A DNA stretch of 64,000 bases, from assembly GCF_000026945.1 (NCBI RefSeq), contig NC_012860.1, positions 2,356,001 through 2,420,000 of the forward strand, in the 5' to 3' direction. Position 1 is the first letter of the stretch, and every line of letters begins with the position of its first letter. Origin of the DNA: Candida dubliniensis CD36 (Eukaryota; Ascomycota; Pichiomycetes; Serinales; Debaryomycetaceae). The notes under the pieces are model-generated. The model saw only the letters and a list, made by a program, of their open reading frames with translations, did not search any database and was not told where the DNA came from. Shown here in pieces: positions 30,881 to 41,790 of this stretch. Both the position numbers and the translations under genes were made by a program.

Positions 30881-32656
30881 ATGTCAAAGATAAAGAATAG
30901 TATTACCACAATAAACCAACAACAAACTGGTGCCACAACAAATAATAATTCTTCTTCATCAATAGAAGTTGTCACCACTTCTGCCCCTAGATATGATAAC
31001 AATTTCAACGATGAAACAACTCATGAAATAACTAATGAAACTAACTCTAATGTTAGTTTATCTTCAACACTTTTCCAATACCTTGCGACAATTTCTAAAA
31101 AACTTGATTCTTTAGGTGTTGAAACTCGAGGTATTGAAAGGATTCAACCTTATGAACGTTCCACTAATCGTACTAAACAATTCTTTAGTGTCATGGGATT
31201 ATGGTTATCTGCTTGTGGTGGATTATCATCAATGTCATCATTTTATTTAGGTCCATTATTATTTGAATTAGGGTTACGTAATACTTTACTTGCAGGATTA
31301 TTAGGAGAAATTTTAGGATGTTTTATAGCGGCTTATTGTTCATTAATGGGACCTCGTTCTGGTTGTCGTCAAATGGTAAGTGGTCGATTTTTATTTGGTT
31401 GGTGGTTTGTTAAATTAGTAGCATTAGTAGCAATTATTGGAGTTATGGGTTGGTCAGTGGTTAATAGTGTTGTTGGTGGACAAATTTTAAGTTCAGTAAG
31501 TAATGATAAAATCCCTCTTTGGGCCGGGATCATTATAATTGCTGCTATATCATTGATTGTCGCTATTGCTGGGATTAAACAATTGATTCGAGTGGAAGCA
31601 TTTTTAAGTATACCGGTGAATTGTGCATTTTTATTATTATATATTGTTGCATCACAAAAATTTGATTATTTAACTTGGAAAGATGCTGTTGTGGCTAATG
31701 AAAGTAGTGAATATTCTTCAGCAGCAACTGTTAAAGGTAATTGGTTGAGTTTTTTTTCATTATGTTATTCCATTACTTCAACTTGGGGTACTATTGCTTC
31801 TGATTATTATATTTTATTCCCGGAAAACACTCCAGATTGGGAAATCTTTGCCATTACTTTTTTCGGAATTTCAATACCAACAACATTTGTTGGAGTAGCA
31901 GGTATTCTCATTGGTAATGTGGCATTAACTTATCAACCTTGGGGTGATGCTTATAAGAAATTAGGAATGGGTGGATTATTGAATGAAGCATTTAAACCAT
32001 GGGGTGCTGGAGGTAAATTTCTTTTAATGATAATTTTCTTATCATTAATTTCAAATAATATTATTAATACTTATTCGGCCGCATTTGGAGTACAATTGGC
32101 TGGTACGCTGTTTGCTAAAATTCCTAGATGGTTATGGGCAATTCTTCTTACGGCAATTTATTTAATTTGTGCATTAGTGGGTCGTAATGAATTTTCTACT
32201 ATTTTAGGTAATTTCTTACCTATGATTGGTTATTGGGTATCAATGTATTTCATTATGTTATTAGAAGAGAATACAATTTTCAGAACTGATAAATTCAAAT
32301 ATTTGTTTACAAAGGAATTTCCTTATGGTAATAAAGAAGAAGATTTTGATTCTACAATTGCACATCCCATTGATCCAAGAATTATTGGTACTCCATTAAG
32401 ACAAAATCAACATTATAATTTCAATATTTGGAATGATTATGATAAATTAACTCGAGGATTAGCTGCAACAACTTCTTTTATAATTGGTGCTACAGGTGCT
32501 GCTGTGGGGATGTCACAAGCATACTGGATTGGCCCCCTTGCTAGACGTATAGGAGGTGAATTCGGTGGTGATATTGCCATGTGGTTATGTATGGGATTTA
32601 GTGGATTGGTTTATCCTCCGTTACGTTATTTAGAATTGAAAAAATTTGGTAGATAA
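30881..32656 (+). CDS. NCS1-family purine-cytosine permease (Fcy2-like)
   Basis: A 591-residue plasma-membrane transporter of the nucleobase-cation symporter-1 family, which takes up cytosine and purines with protons. The N-terminus is polar (~90 residues), then the family start GVETRGIERIQPYERS, followed by about twelve membrane segments. Typical elements are GPRSGCRQMVSGRFLFGWW, SDYYILFPENTPDWEIF and ISNNIINTYSAAFGVQLAG. In C. albicans several FCY2-like paralogues exist and one mediates flucytosine uptake; which one this is cannot be told here. Codon use is strongly A/T-ended. Confidence 0.92.
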   Translation: MSKIKNSITTINQQQTGATTNNNSSSSIEVVTTSAPRYDNNFNDETTHEITNETNSNVSLSSTLFQYLATISKKLDSLGVETRGIERIQPYERSTNRTKQFFSVMGLWLSACGGLSSMSSFYLGPLLFELGLRNTLLAGLLGEILGCFIAAYCSLMGPRSGCRQMVSGRFLFGWWFVKLVALVAIIGVMGWSVVNSVVGGQILSSVSNDKIPLWAGIIIIAAISLIVAIAGIKQLIRVEAFLSIPVNCAFLLLYIVASQKFDYLTWKDAVVANESSEYSSAATVKGNWLSFFSLCYSITSTWGTIASDYYILFPENTPDWEIFAITFFGISIPTTFVGVAGILIGNVALTYQPWGDAYKKLGMGGLLNEAFKPWGAGGKFLLMIIFLSLISNNIINTYSAAFGVQLAGTLFAKIPRWLWAILLTAIYLICALVGRNEFSTILGNFLPMIGYWVSMYFIMLLEENTIFRTDKFKYLFTKEFPYGNKEEDFDSTIAHPIDPRIIGTPLRQNQHYNFNIWNDYDKLTRGLAATTSFIIGATGAAVGMSQAYWIGPLARRIGGEFGGDIAMWLCMGFSGLVYPPLRYLELKKFGR

Positions 32657-33593
32657 GGATGGTAATTATATTTGATCGAGAAATTCATAGATAGAGACAT
32701 ATAACCTGAATATAATAGATAAATCAATGGTTATTCTATAATATGTACATATGAGCAAATTAACAAACTACTGTTTATTTCACGAGAGAAACAAAACAAT
32801 TTTGCTTTACCCCTTGGGTATTCAAGCCTACAATCAATCCAAAGTATAATATAATATAAAATAAATACCCATTATTCGTGTACAAACAAGACTATACATA
32901 TACTAGTATATATATGCATCTATTAGGGTGTTAAAAAGGGTTAGTGGAACAAAAAGTTTCATGATATTAGGCATTATTTGTAATCATCAATTTTTATTCT
33001 TTTTTGTTCCAATTTAATTAAACAAATTGGAATCCTTTCTCCTCATGCAAGATATCAGATCAACAGTCATCTAAAGTGACTTGATCTTCTGGTTATGCTA
33101 TATCTTGAATGCTGACTCGCGTATATGAGAATATCCCCCATTGCTGTACGATAGTCTGGCAATGATGCACAATATGCACACTATTTATTTCGAAACACAC
33201 AAGGTAACATAATATGGGTTTAAACTATGGTGAAAAAAAAAAAAATTGTGAAAGACAACGAAAACAGATTCTTTCAGTTTTATATCTCTAATTTTTTTAA
33301 TGTGACGACGATAACTGGAAGAATGATTCGTGCAAGTTGAACAAAAACAGGTCAATTTTTTTCTCCCATGGCACACGACAGAAAAGAAAGACCTCCTCTC
33401 ATCACCAAAAGGAAGATGAAAAAAAAAAAATTCATCTCTTCTCGCAAAAAAAAAAAAAAAAAAAAAAAAGAAAAACCTCCTTCCAACAGTTGAATCCGAT
33501 TGATTATCTTTGTAAACTGGTGTCTTTGACTTAAACAATCTACAGGTCATTTATCCTTTTCTTAACTCAAAAACAAAAAAGAAACCCCGCCCC
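32657..33593. promoter_or_regulatory. Spacer and CBF5 promoter region
   Basis: 937 bp. The last 200 bp before CBF5 contain long A runs and a CCTCTCATCACC stretch (about 33391-33402), whose reverse complement GTGATGAG is one base from the ribosome-biogenesis PAC box. A role as PAC site is inference. Confidence 0.4.
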
Positions 33594-35024
33594 ATGTCAT
33601 CGAAAGAGGATTATATCATTAAGCCAGAATCAGTATCACCATCCAATGATACTTCTCAATGGCCATTATTATTGAAAAATTATGATAAATTATTAGTTAG
33701 ATCAGGACATTATACCCCTATTCCTGCTGGATCTGCTCCATTAAATCGTGATATTAAATCTTATGTATCATCAGGAGTTATAAATTTAGATAAACCATCA
33801 AATCCATCATCTCATGAAGTTGTTGCCTGGATTAAAAGAATTTTACGAGTTGAAAAAACTGGTCATTCTGGTACTTTAGATCCTAAAGTTACTGGTTGTT
33901 TAATTGTTTGTATTGATAGAGCTACTAGATTAGTTAAATCTCAACAAGGTGCTGGTAAAGAATATGTTTGTATTGTTAGATTACATGATCAATTAAAAGA
34001 TGATAAAGAATTAAATCGTACTTTAGAAAATTTAACTGGTGCATTATTTCAAAGACCACCTTTAATTTCTGCTGTTAAAAGACAATTAAGAGTTAGAACT
34101 GTTTATGATTCTAAATTAATTGAATTTGATAATAAAAGAGGTTTAGGTGTATTTTGGGCATCTTGTGAAGCTGGTACTTATATGAGAACTTTATGTGTTC
34201 ATTTAGGTATGTTATTAGGTGTTGGAGGTCATATGCAAGAATTACGTCGTGTTAGATCAGGTGCTATGAGTGAATCAGATAATTTAGTTACTTTACATGA
34301 TGTTTTAGATGCTCAATATGTTTATGATAATACTAGAGATGAATCTTATTTAAGAAAAATCATTCAACCTTTAGAAAGTTTATTAGTTGGTTATAAAAGA
34401 GTTGTTGTTAAAGATTCTGCCGTCAATTCTGTATGTTATGGAGCTAAATTAATGATTCCTGGTTTATTAAGATATGAAGAAGGTATTGAATTATATGATG
34501 AAGTTGTTTTAATGACTACTAAAGGTGAAGCCATTGCTATTGGTATTGCTCAAATGTCAACTGTTGATTTACAATCTTGTGATCATGGAATTGTTGCTAA
34601 AGTTAAAAGATGTATTATGGAAAGAGATACTTATCCAAGAAGATGGGGGTTAGGTCCAATTGCTCAAAAGAAAAAACAAATGAAAGCTGATGGCAAATTA
34701 GATAAATATGGTAGAGTAAATGAAAATACTCCAGAAAATTGGAAAAAAGATTATAAAGATCTTGATGAACAACCAGCTCCACCTATTCCTGAATCTAAAT
34801 TAGTTGCTCCTGAACTTCAATTACCAAAGAAAAAATCGTTAATTGAAGAAGTTGAAGTTGATATTGATGTTGAAGATAAAAAGGAAAAGAAAGACAAGAA
34901 GGAAAAGAAAGATAAGAAGGAAAAGAAGGAAAAGAAAGATAAAAAGGAAAAGAAGGATAAAAAGAGAAAAGCTGAAGATGATAGTTCTAAAAGTGAAAAG
35001 AAAAAGAAATCCAAAAAGGATTAA
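33594..35024 (+). CDS. CBF5: Box H/ACA snoRNP pseudouridine synthase (dyskerin)
   Basis: A 476-residue catalytic subunit of H/ACA snoRNPs, which convert uridines of rRNA and snRNA to pseudouridine in the nucleolus. The dyskerin-like N-terminal domain ([20 protein letters not shown]) precedes the TruB catalytic domain. The catalytic aspartate is in [13 protein letters not shown] near residue 97; [15 protein letters not shown] and [13 protein letters not shown] follow. A PUA domain spans about 265-345. The C-terminal 50 residues are an iterated [12 protein letters not shown] tail, as in yeast Cbf5. The gene ends 86 bp from the convergent cohesin-loader gene. Confidence 0.97.
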   Translation: MSSKEDYIIKPESVSPSNDTSQWPLLLKNYDKLLVRSGHYTPIPAGSAPLNRDIKSYVSSGVINLDKPSNPSSHEVVAWIKRILRVEKTGHSGTLDPKVTGCLIVCIDRATRLVKSQQGAGKEYVCIVRLHDQLKDDKELNRTLENLTGALFQRPPLISAVKRQLRVRTVYDSKLIEFDNKRGLGVFWASCEAGTYMRTLCVHLGMLLGVGGHMQELRRVRSGAMSESDNLVTLHDVLDAQYVYDNTRDESYLRKIIQPLESLLVGYKRVVVKDSAVNSVCYGAKLMIPGLLRYEEGIELYDEVVLMTTKGEAIAIGIAQMSTVDLQSCDHGIVAKVKRCIMERDTYPRRWGLGPIAQKKKQMKADGKLDKYGRVNENTPENWKKDYKDLDEQPAPPIPESKLVAPELQLPKKKSLIEEVEVDIDVEDKKEKKDKKEKKDKKEKKEKKDKKEKKDKKRKAEDDSSKSEKKKKSKKD

Positions 35025-35110
35025 AGAAAGCATATTAGTTTTTTTTTTTTATGTAAATTGTATAACAAATTCAATTAATTTTATATATATAACATGTCAA
35101 ATCTATTTCA

Positions 35111-37810
35111 TTAAATTGAATCTTTGAAATTCTCATCTTTACCAACAACATTATTTTTCAAAAATTGAAATTTTGTCATCAACATTTTTTCACATTGTTC
35201 ATATTGCATTTGTGATAAATATGATTTATCATGATCTCCCATCAATTTAAAATATTTCATAAAACTTTTCAGGGCTAATAGTTTACAAATCCATTCGGTA
35301 TCATTATCAAACTTTAATTTATCTTGATAATTTTGTAATAAATGTTTTTGTTCATCAATAGAATTGTTATTTGAAGATCGAAAATCTAATAAATACATTA
35401 TTAAAATATAAAAAAATGCAAAAGCTGAATTTGGACCTAAAATTTCTAGCATTTCTCGTAATTTAGTATCAAATTCTAAATCAATTGGTTTTTGAAATAA
35501 TACTTTAAGTAGTAAATTATATGTTATATGCATAATATCTGAATTTAAAGTGAAATTTTGATTAAAAGCATTAGTGGTATTATTAGATGATTGAGAATTT
35601 TTAAAAGCTTGTTCCAAATCGTTTAAACATTTATGTTTCAATTGAATTGAATATGAAGGTGTTTTATCTTTTAAAATCCCATGTTCATAATCTAATAAAA
35701 TAGTTAAATTCAAAGTTGCAAATACATATAATTCATTGAATTTCCCTTTTGGTGCTACCGATTGACATGGAACTCCAAAAAATAATTGAAGAAATGAATT
35801 CTCCGTGATTTCTGGAGTTGTTGTGGTAACAACATTGTTCCCCAGTAATTGAATAACTTTTAAATAATAATATTTTGCTGCTTGTAAATCAGCATTATGA
35901 TGATAAAACATTGCAAAACAATAATAAATTAATGGATAAACTGATTGAATAATAATTGAAAATTCTTTATCAAATTCAATTTGATTAGTTTGTTGCATAA
36001 ATTCATTCAATGGATCAATTTTATAATCATTCAAGATAAAATTATTAATAGTTTTATAAATATTGAAATAAATTTTCAAATATTTCAATCGTTGTTGTCT
36101 TCTATTGAAATCAACAATTGATAAATCATGATATTTATCATATTTTTGTATTTTATGTAAATTTTTTAATGCCTTATTAAAACATATTTGGGATTTATTT
36201 TTGGAATCTTTTAAAAACGAAACTCCAGTTAAAAAATGAATTATTATTGAAATTTCTTCGGTAGTTAACCAATCAAATTTCAAATTGAAAGTATAACTCA
36301 ATTCACTTATGAAAACTCGTAATTCAATTTGTCCATCATTATGAAGTTTGCCATATTTGTTGAAATTTTCAGAAATTTGTCGTATAAGTGATTTACAATC
36401 TTTATTTAATTGAATAAAGGCAGCAAGTTTCACCAATAATCCTGGTAATACAAGGGAATCAAATTTATATTTTTGTATGAACCTTTCAGCTTTAGCAATT
36501 AAATCCAATGCTACATGTGGTGATCCTCGATATAATTGTAAATTGGAACTTAAAATCAAACAATATGTTTTCACTCCTGATGCATCATTGTTTTTTTGTT
36601 GACTTATCTTAGTCAATAATGTTAATGCCACATCCGGATTATGAACTAAATAATATTTTATTTTGAATAATTCAAAACATTCAACTATCAGGGTACTGAA
36701 TATATCGTTATATTTCTGTATTTCAGCATTTAAATAATTGATTAATGATTTCAGTTTTGTTTTATCAAGATATTGACAAAGTAATAATTGACATTTAAGA
36801 TGATCAATTACTTCCCCTAATTCCCGCAGTAACTTAGTTGCTTTCCTCAAATAAGTTTCGCCAATTAATAAAGTACCAGTTTCTTGGAAATAAATGATAG
36901 CTAATTTAAAATAAACAATAAATCTTTGATAATCATTCAATTTATATTTGGTATCCAAGATTTCTAAACAGCTTATAGCAATTTTAATCAATTTATAATA
37001 AATTCCCATAACTTCAGAATCCTTTGTTTTTGCCACATACATATGAGCTTTCTTAATGAAATGATCACTTAATTGTGTGTAATACTCGAATTTTATTTCA
37101 ACTGCAGTAAAAGGATCTTCGAGCTTACTTTTAAGTTCATCTATCGTGTAGAAATGATCTTTAGGTTTCCATTCCTTTTGAAAGTTTGTTTGTAAATTGT
37201 ACTCGTCTTTGCTCAACTCCTCTACGTCTGAACTTTCATTTTCAGGTTCATTAATTGAATTATAAGCATTATTTGAACCCATTTTGAAAGTATTGGAAGT
37301 CCCTGATTGTGTTGGCCCAGTTGGAGGTGGGACATTTTGTACTAGCCCTGTCGGATTTGGAAATTGCGTTTGATTAATCGGTAGATATTGTTGATTGTAA
37401 TTTTGATGATAGCCACCCATATTTGTTGGATCATGATATTCTGGTATATTGTTTGGTGGCGGTGGTGGTGGAAAAGCTGTTTGAAAATATGGTGGTTGCT
37501 GGGGATATTCTGTATTATTAGATGGACTGAATGCTCCTAATGGTGGTCCATAATTTACTGGTGGTTGATATTGTGATTGCATTGGTGGATACATCGGTGG
37601 TTGTGTCTGAGGCTGATACTGTAGTGGCATTGGTGGTTGAAATACTTGTGGTGGTGGTGGTGGTGGCGACTGTTGTTGTTGATAGAAATGGTTTTGATAT
37701 CCAATATTAAATGCATTAGCATAATTAGTATTTGATGAACCAATTGATTCACTAGTGTTTGGCCTATTGGCATTATTAGTCACATCTTCTCCTTGATTAT
37801 TGGAATTCAT
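35111..37810 (-). CDS. SCC4: Cohesin-loading factor, Scc4/Mau2-like TPR protein
   Basis: An 899-residue protein from the ATG at 37810 (the open frame upstream only has a TTG). The first ~200 residues are disordered and rich in P, Q, Y and N (PPPPPPQVFQPPMP). From about 215 on it is all-helical with TPR-like pairs. The stretch around 280-350 (ISCLEILDTKYKLNDYQRF, YFQETGTLLIGETYLRKATK, LKCQLLLCQYLD) matches the Scc4/Mau2 pattern of clusters that form a superhelix. Scc4 with Scc2 loads cohesin onto chromosomes. The Pro/Gln-rich extension makes this longer than S. cerevisiae Scc4. The assignment is from fold and pattern; a different TPR protein is possible. Confidence 0.6.
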   Translation of the reverse strand: MNSNNQGEDVTNNANRPNTSESIGSSNTNYANAFNIGYQNHFYQQQQSPPPPPPQVFQPPMPLQYQPQTQPPMYPPMQSQYQPPVNYGPPLGAFSPSNNTEYPQQPPYFQTAFPPPPPPNNIPEYHDPTNMGGYHQNYNQQYLPINQTQFPNPTGLVQNVPPPTGPTQSGTSNTFKMGSNNAYNSINEPENESSDVEELSKDEYNLQTNFQKEWKPKDHFYTIDELKSKLEDPFTAVEIKFEYYTQLSDHFIKKAHMYVAKTKDSEVMGIYYKLIKIAISCLEILDTKYKLNDYQRFIVYFKLAIIYFQETGTLLIGETYLRKATKLLRELGEVIDHLKCQLLLCQYLDKTKLKSLINYLNAEIQKYNDIFSTLIVECFELFKIKYYLVHNPDVALTLLTKISQQKNNDASGVKTYCLILSSNLQLYRGSPHVALDLIAKAERFIQKYKFDSLVLPGLLVKLAAFIQLNKDCKSLIRQISENFNKYGKLHNDGQIELRVFISELSYTFNLKFDWLTTEEISIIIHFLTGVSFLKDSKNKSQICFNKALKNLHKIQKYDKYHDLSIVDFNRRQQRLKYLKIYFNIYKTINNFILNDYKIDPLNEFMQQTNQIEFDKEFSIIIQSVYPLIYYCFAMFYHHNADLQAAKYYYLKVIQLLGNNVVTTTTPEITENSFLQLFFGVPCQSVAPKGKFNELYVFATLNLTILLDYEHGILKDKTPSYSIQLKHKCLNDLEQAFKNSQSSNNTTNAFNQNFTLNSDIMHITYNLLLKVLFQKPIDLEFDTKLREMLEILGPNSAFAFFYILIMYLLDFRSSNNNSIDEQKHLLQNYQDKLKFDNDTEWICKLLALKSFMKYFKLMGDHDKSYLSQMQYEQCEKMLMTKFQFLKNNVVGKDENFKDSI

Positions 37811-38230
37811 TCTGTATTCGATATACTTTAATGAATAGGAAAATGATTGATTCAAGGTCAGGAAAACACGTAAGAAAAGTTTTGAAAATCAATAAAAAAA
37901 AAAAATGAAAGAGAAGTTTTTTTGAAACCCTTATTAAAAATAAGAGACGTGTATTGCGTGTTGCAAAAAACAAAAACAATTTGAAGTCACGTGCGAAATC
38001 ATATTTTGATATACATATATATATCGACACATATAATATTACATTAAATACTAAATACAGAAGCAAATATGATATAATCTATAAAGTAATTTTTTATTTA
38101 TGTATAAAAAGACATTTTTTTTTTCTTGAAATAGAAATACGGAATGCAGTAATAATTGTATATATGGAAGGTCATCAGAATAAAAACGATAATCTGTACT
38201 AATCCACGTCCCTTGTTTTTTTGTTTCTGA
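37811..38230. other. Spacer with E-box-like CACGTG
   Basis: 420 bp upstream of the TPR gene and downstream of the coiled-coil gene. GTCACGTGCG occurs at about 37986-37995, a possible Cbf1/bHLH site about 180 bp from the TPR-gene ATG. Confidence 0.45.
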
Positions 38231-40039
38231 TTATGATTTCCCTGATTGATCTAATTGTTCTTGTAATTTCCTTCTTCTTAATCTTTCTTCAGCTAATTCC
38301 ATTTCATATTGATCTTGTATATCGCTAACTATTTTTTTGAATTCTTTTCTTAATATTCCGTTACTAAACCCTGATATAGAAACGGGTCTTTTATTACCAT
38401 TATTACTACTATGAGAATTTATAGTAGCGTTTTCTTCTTCTTCTTCATTAGGCAGGGATAATTCAGGTATATTTAAAAATTCTCCAGTAATTGGTGATAC
38501 TGAAGTATATGCATTTTGTTGATGATGACTATCCAAATTTGGTGATTGTAAAAATGATGACGTACTATTGTTGTTGTGATTGTTCCCGTATGGTTTACCA
38601 AGTTTATCAATTTTCAATAAATTCAATTCTTTACGAAGTCGACAAATTTCTTTATCTTTACTTTCTATTAAATCATATGATATTGATGTACCAGATTTTG
38701 TTGATCCAAATGATCCAGTTGTTGTTGGTGGTGGTGACATTAATTCATCAGTATTTGTTGATCTAGTTTTCAAATCCCTTTCCAATTGGCTTATTTTCTT
38801 TCTATAATCATGTATCAACTTATTAGATGCATCTCGAGAATGTTCATATTCTTTAGATAAATATTCATAAGAAAATCTTAAATCATTCAATGCAGTTTTA
38901 TATTCTTTTGAAGATTTACTTGCACTTCGTGATATTTCCTTTGTTTGTTTAGCATTAACTTCAATGTTTTCTTCTGATAATATTGAATCAATACATTGTT
39001 GAACCCAAGCTATCTTGGCGTCAAATCCATCGGTAGCTGGTGGTGAAGGTAATGGAATGTTACGTTGAGCTGCCACACTAGCAATATGAGCAAACAAACT
39101 ATCAAGATGTTGCATGTTTTCGGTTTGACTATTACGATTGGAGAAATGGTATTTATTAGGAGAAATGGAATCCCTATTATTGGGTATTTTACCCGGAGAA
39201 TTGATTGGTGATTGATTTAAAGTTGTATTGGCACTTAAATTTTTAGATGCCTTTACATCTTCAATATATCCTAAAACCAAACATGAAATATTGTGATTGG
39301 CTAATTTTTCTTTCAAAGATTCAAGTTCAGTTGTTGTTGAAATTAACTTTGTTTGTAATGAAGATTGGGTTTTCATTATTTTTATTAATAATTCCTTTTC
39401 AATTTCTTGATCTTGACTAACAACATCATTAAAGAAAGATTGTGATATCGCTATTTTCGACAACAAGTATTGTTGTAAATCTTGTTTTTCATCTATGGCC
39501 AGTTTGAGTATACGAACTTCAGTTAAAGGTAATATTGAGTTTTGAGTGATTTTATTAGTGTCAAATATTGAGTTTTCGATCAATATTTTTAAATTAAGAT
39601 AATTTGGTTTGTTTAATTGTGATGAGATGAATGAATCCAAATTGTTTTCGTCATTTTCACCCATTTTGTTTTGATTCTGTTCCTGTTCAGTTTCATCTTC
39701 AACATAAGTTGAAGTTGTTGTTGAATAAATAGATAAATTCCCTGTGGATGTACTTAAATGAATAGCATCAGAATCTAATTGTGATTGCAAATGGTTACTA
39801 AATGAGTCTTGCAATGCTTGACCGTTGGAAAAATTCATATTGGTATTATTTTCATCCAAATGATCTTTAGTTGCATCAAGAGTATCTTTATGTAATTCAG
39901 ACATTGTACTCCTATATTGTTCTTGAAGTTGGAATTTCAATAAATCAGGAGTAGTGTTGTTAAGATTGTATCTATCACTAGAATCACTGTGAGTCAATTT
40001 GAAAGGGGAGTTTCTAACAAATGCTTCTGTATCAATCAT
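38231..40039 (-). CDS. Unrecognised coiled-coil protein
   Basis: A 602-residue protein with no domain I can name. Residues ~1-140 are polar and low-complexity. A helical domain follows at about 145-250 (LNLKILIENSIFDTNKITQ, ILPLTEVRILKLAIDEKQDL), then a linker, then a short conserved-looking block (HLDSLFAHIASVAAQRNIPL, KIAWVQQCIDSIL) near 310-360. A coiled coil spans about 375-440, an S/N-rich stretch follows, and a very charged C-terminal helix (YEMELAEERLRRRKLQEQL) ends the protein. Such layouts are common in cytoskeletal or spindle-pole scaffolds, but that is only analogy. Confidence 0.75.
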   Translation of the reverse strand: MIDTEAFVRNSPFKLTHSDSSDRYNLNNTTPDLLKFQLQEQYRSTMSELHKDTLDATKDHLDENNTNMNFSNGQALQDSFSNHLQSQLDSDAIHLSTSTGNLSIYSTTTSTYVEDETEQEQNQNKMGENDENNLDSFISSQLNKPNYLNLKILIENSIFDTNKITQNSILPLTEVRILKLAIDEKQDLQQYLLSKIAISQSFFNDVVSQDQEIEKELLIKIMKTQSSLQTKLISTTTELESLKEKLANHNISCLVLGYIEDVKASKNLSANTTLNQSPINSPGKIPNNRDSISPNKYHFSNRNSQTENMQHLDSLFAHIASVAAQRNIPLPSPPATDGFDAKIAWVQQCIDSILSEENIEVNAKQTKEISRSASKSSKEYKTALNDLRFSYEYLSKEYEHSRDASNKLIHDYRKKISQLERDLKTRSTNTDELMSPPPTTTGSFGSTKSGTSISYDLIESKDKEICRLRKELNLLKIDKLGKPYGNNHNNNSTSSFLQSPNLDSHHQQNAYTSVSPITGEFLNIPELSLPNEEEEENATINSHSSNNGNKRPVSISGFSNGILRKEFKKIVSDIQDQYEMELAEERLRRRKLQEQLDQSGKS

Positions 40040-41790
40040 GGTTGATGTATTGAGTTCTAATCTAATCTAATGAAAAGTCTCTAGTGTGTATATGGTATGA
40101 TCTAAAATGGGTCTGGGGTTTTGTTGATTGAGATATAATTCAATATGGTAAATGGGATCAGGGCTCAATCAAGAGTAGAAAGGGAAAAAAAAAAAAAAAA
40201 AGAGACGATCAGAAGAAGAAGAAGAAGAAAAAAAATCTAGTGGTTGGTGGTGAGTGGTAGGTTGTAAAGTTGGAAACACTGAAGAATATAAACTCGGAAA
40301 ACAATAAAAGTGAATGAAAGTGAATGAAAGAAAAAAAATTGTGGTGCGTGTATTAACCAATTATTTAGTTAGTGTATGTTTAGATTCCAAGTTTTAAAAT
40401 GAATTTTATGACGACGCGTCAATAATGAAACTTTCGGCTTTCTTTTTGTTTACGGTCTAGTTATTGTTGTTGTGTGTGGCCCGTCCCCCCGCCCCCCCCC
40501 ACCCTACTACTACCAATCGTGTATAATTGAAATTTTTAAACATAAGAAGAAAATAAAACAGGAGATTTTTGTATTGTTCCTTTGCATATTTATTAAATCG
40601 ACATACACTTTTCTTAATAGAAATCAATCCCAAAACAGATAAATTACGAAACTATAATAATAGTATCACAAATTATTATTATATATTATATATTGTGATT
40701 GATTGAATTTAAAAGGGGTAAAGTCAAAGAAGAAAGATTAAATTGAAGAACTAAACCGATAGCCAAGATATTAATTTGGTATCCGGATCTATCAAATCTA
40801 CTTTAGTGGTGTCAAACACAACAGCAACAACAACAACAATTACAATTTCAAACCAAAACAAAACAAAACAAACTTACGAGATCTTCTTCACAGTTTCTAA
40901 AACGTATTCCATCATTAGTAGTAAATCATGAAATTGTTTCTTTCTCTTTTCTTTTTGTTACTTTTCACAATTGAAAAGATTCATTTTGGATTAAAACTTT
41001 TACCAGAAGATTGTTATTTGTTAATTTACGTGTAAATTATATCACCATTTCAATTAATATTATTTCCTTGTTCTCTGTCTCCTTCCCCCCCCCCCAAAAA
41101 AAAGTTCCCCCTCTGAAATTTCAGAAATTTTGGGGACAGAAAAACAGAAACTAATTAATTGGAAATTCAATTTTTTTTACGCGTTTTGAAATTTCTTTTC
41201 TTTCATTTTCAATTTTTGTGTTTCAAAAGGTAAGAAGACCATGGGTCTAGATCTGCTCTGTTCACGTGACTAGATAAACTTATGAATATGATTTGATTTG
41301 AAAAGATGATTCACATATCTATGTTATTGAAGCTATGCAAACAAGTATTGACTCTATTAAAAGTTGGCAAATACGGTTATTTAAACAAATGATGTTATAA
41401 ACCACTTTATTGCAAAACTCTACTTTTACTGTTTCAAATGTAAACCTAATTAGAGGAAACAGGCTATTCTCTTGTAGCTTAATAGTAAACAATTAGATTA
41501 ACAAAAACAAATTATTTGGGTAAACCGGAATCATGATAGTTCGGAGTAACTATATTAATGGGGGGAAGAAAAAAAGTGGAATGTCTGCTGGTTTGTTTGT
41601 TCTTGAAAGTTTTCTCTCAACTTTTATTGCAAAATTTACTCGAAAAAAAACTTTATCGAGTCCAATTAAGCACAACTATAAATGTTGAAAGAGAAAGAAA
41701 ATTTTAGCATGAGAGACAAAAAAAAAAAAAAAATATATAAACATGCAATCATAGTAGAAAACCAATAAAACTTTAGGAATTATTAACATT
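40040..41790. promoter_or_regulatory. Divergent 1.75-kb spacer
   Basis: This spacer lies between two divergently transcribed genes, so it holds both promoters. It has C runs (40482-40502, 41085-41096), A runs, ATTATATATTATATATTG near 40680 and a CACGTG at about 41263. No coding sequence seen. Confidence 0.5.
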
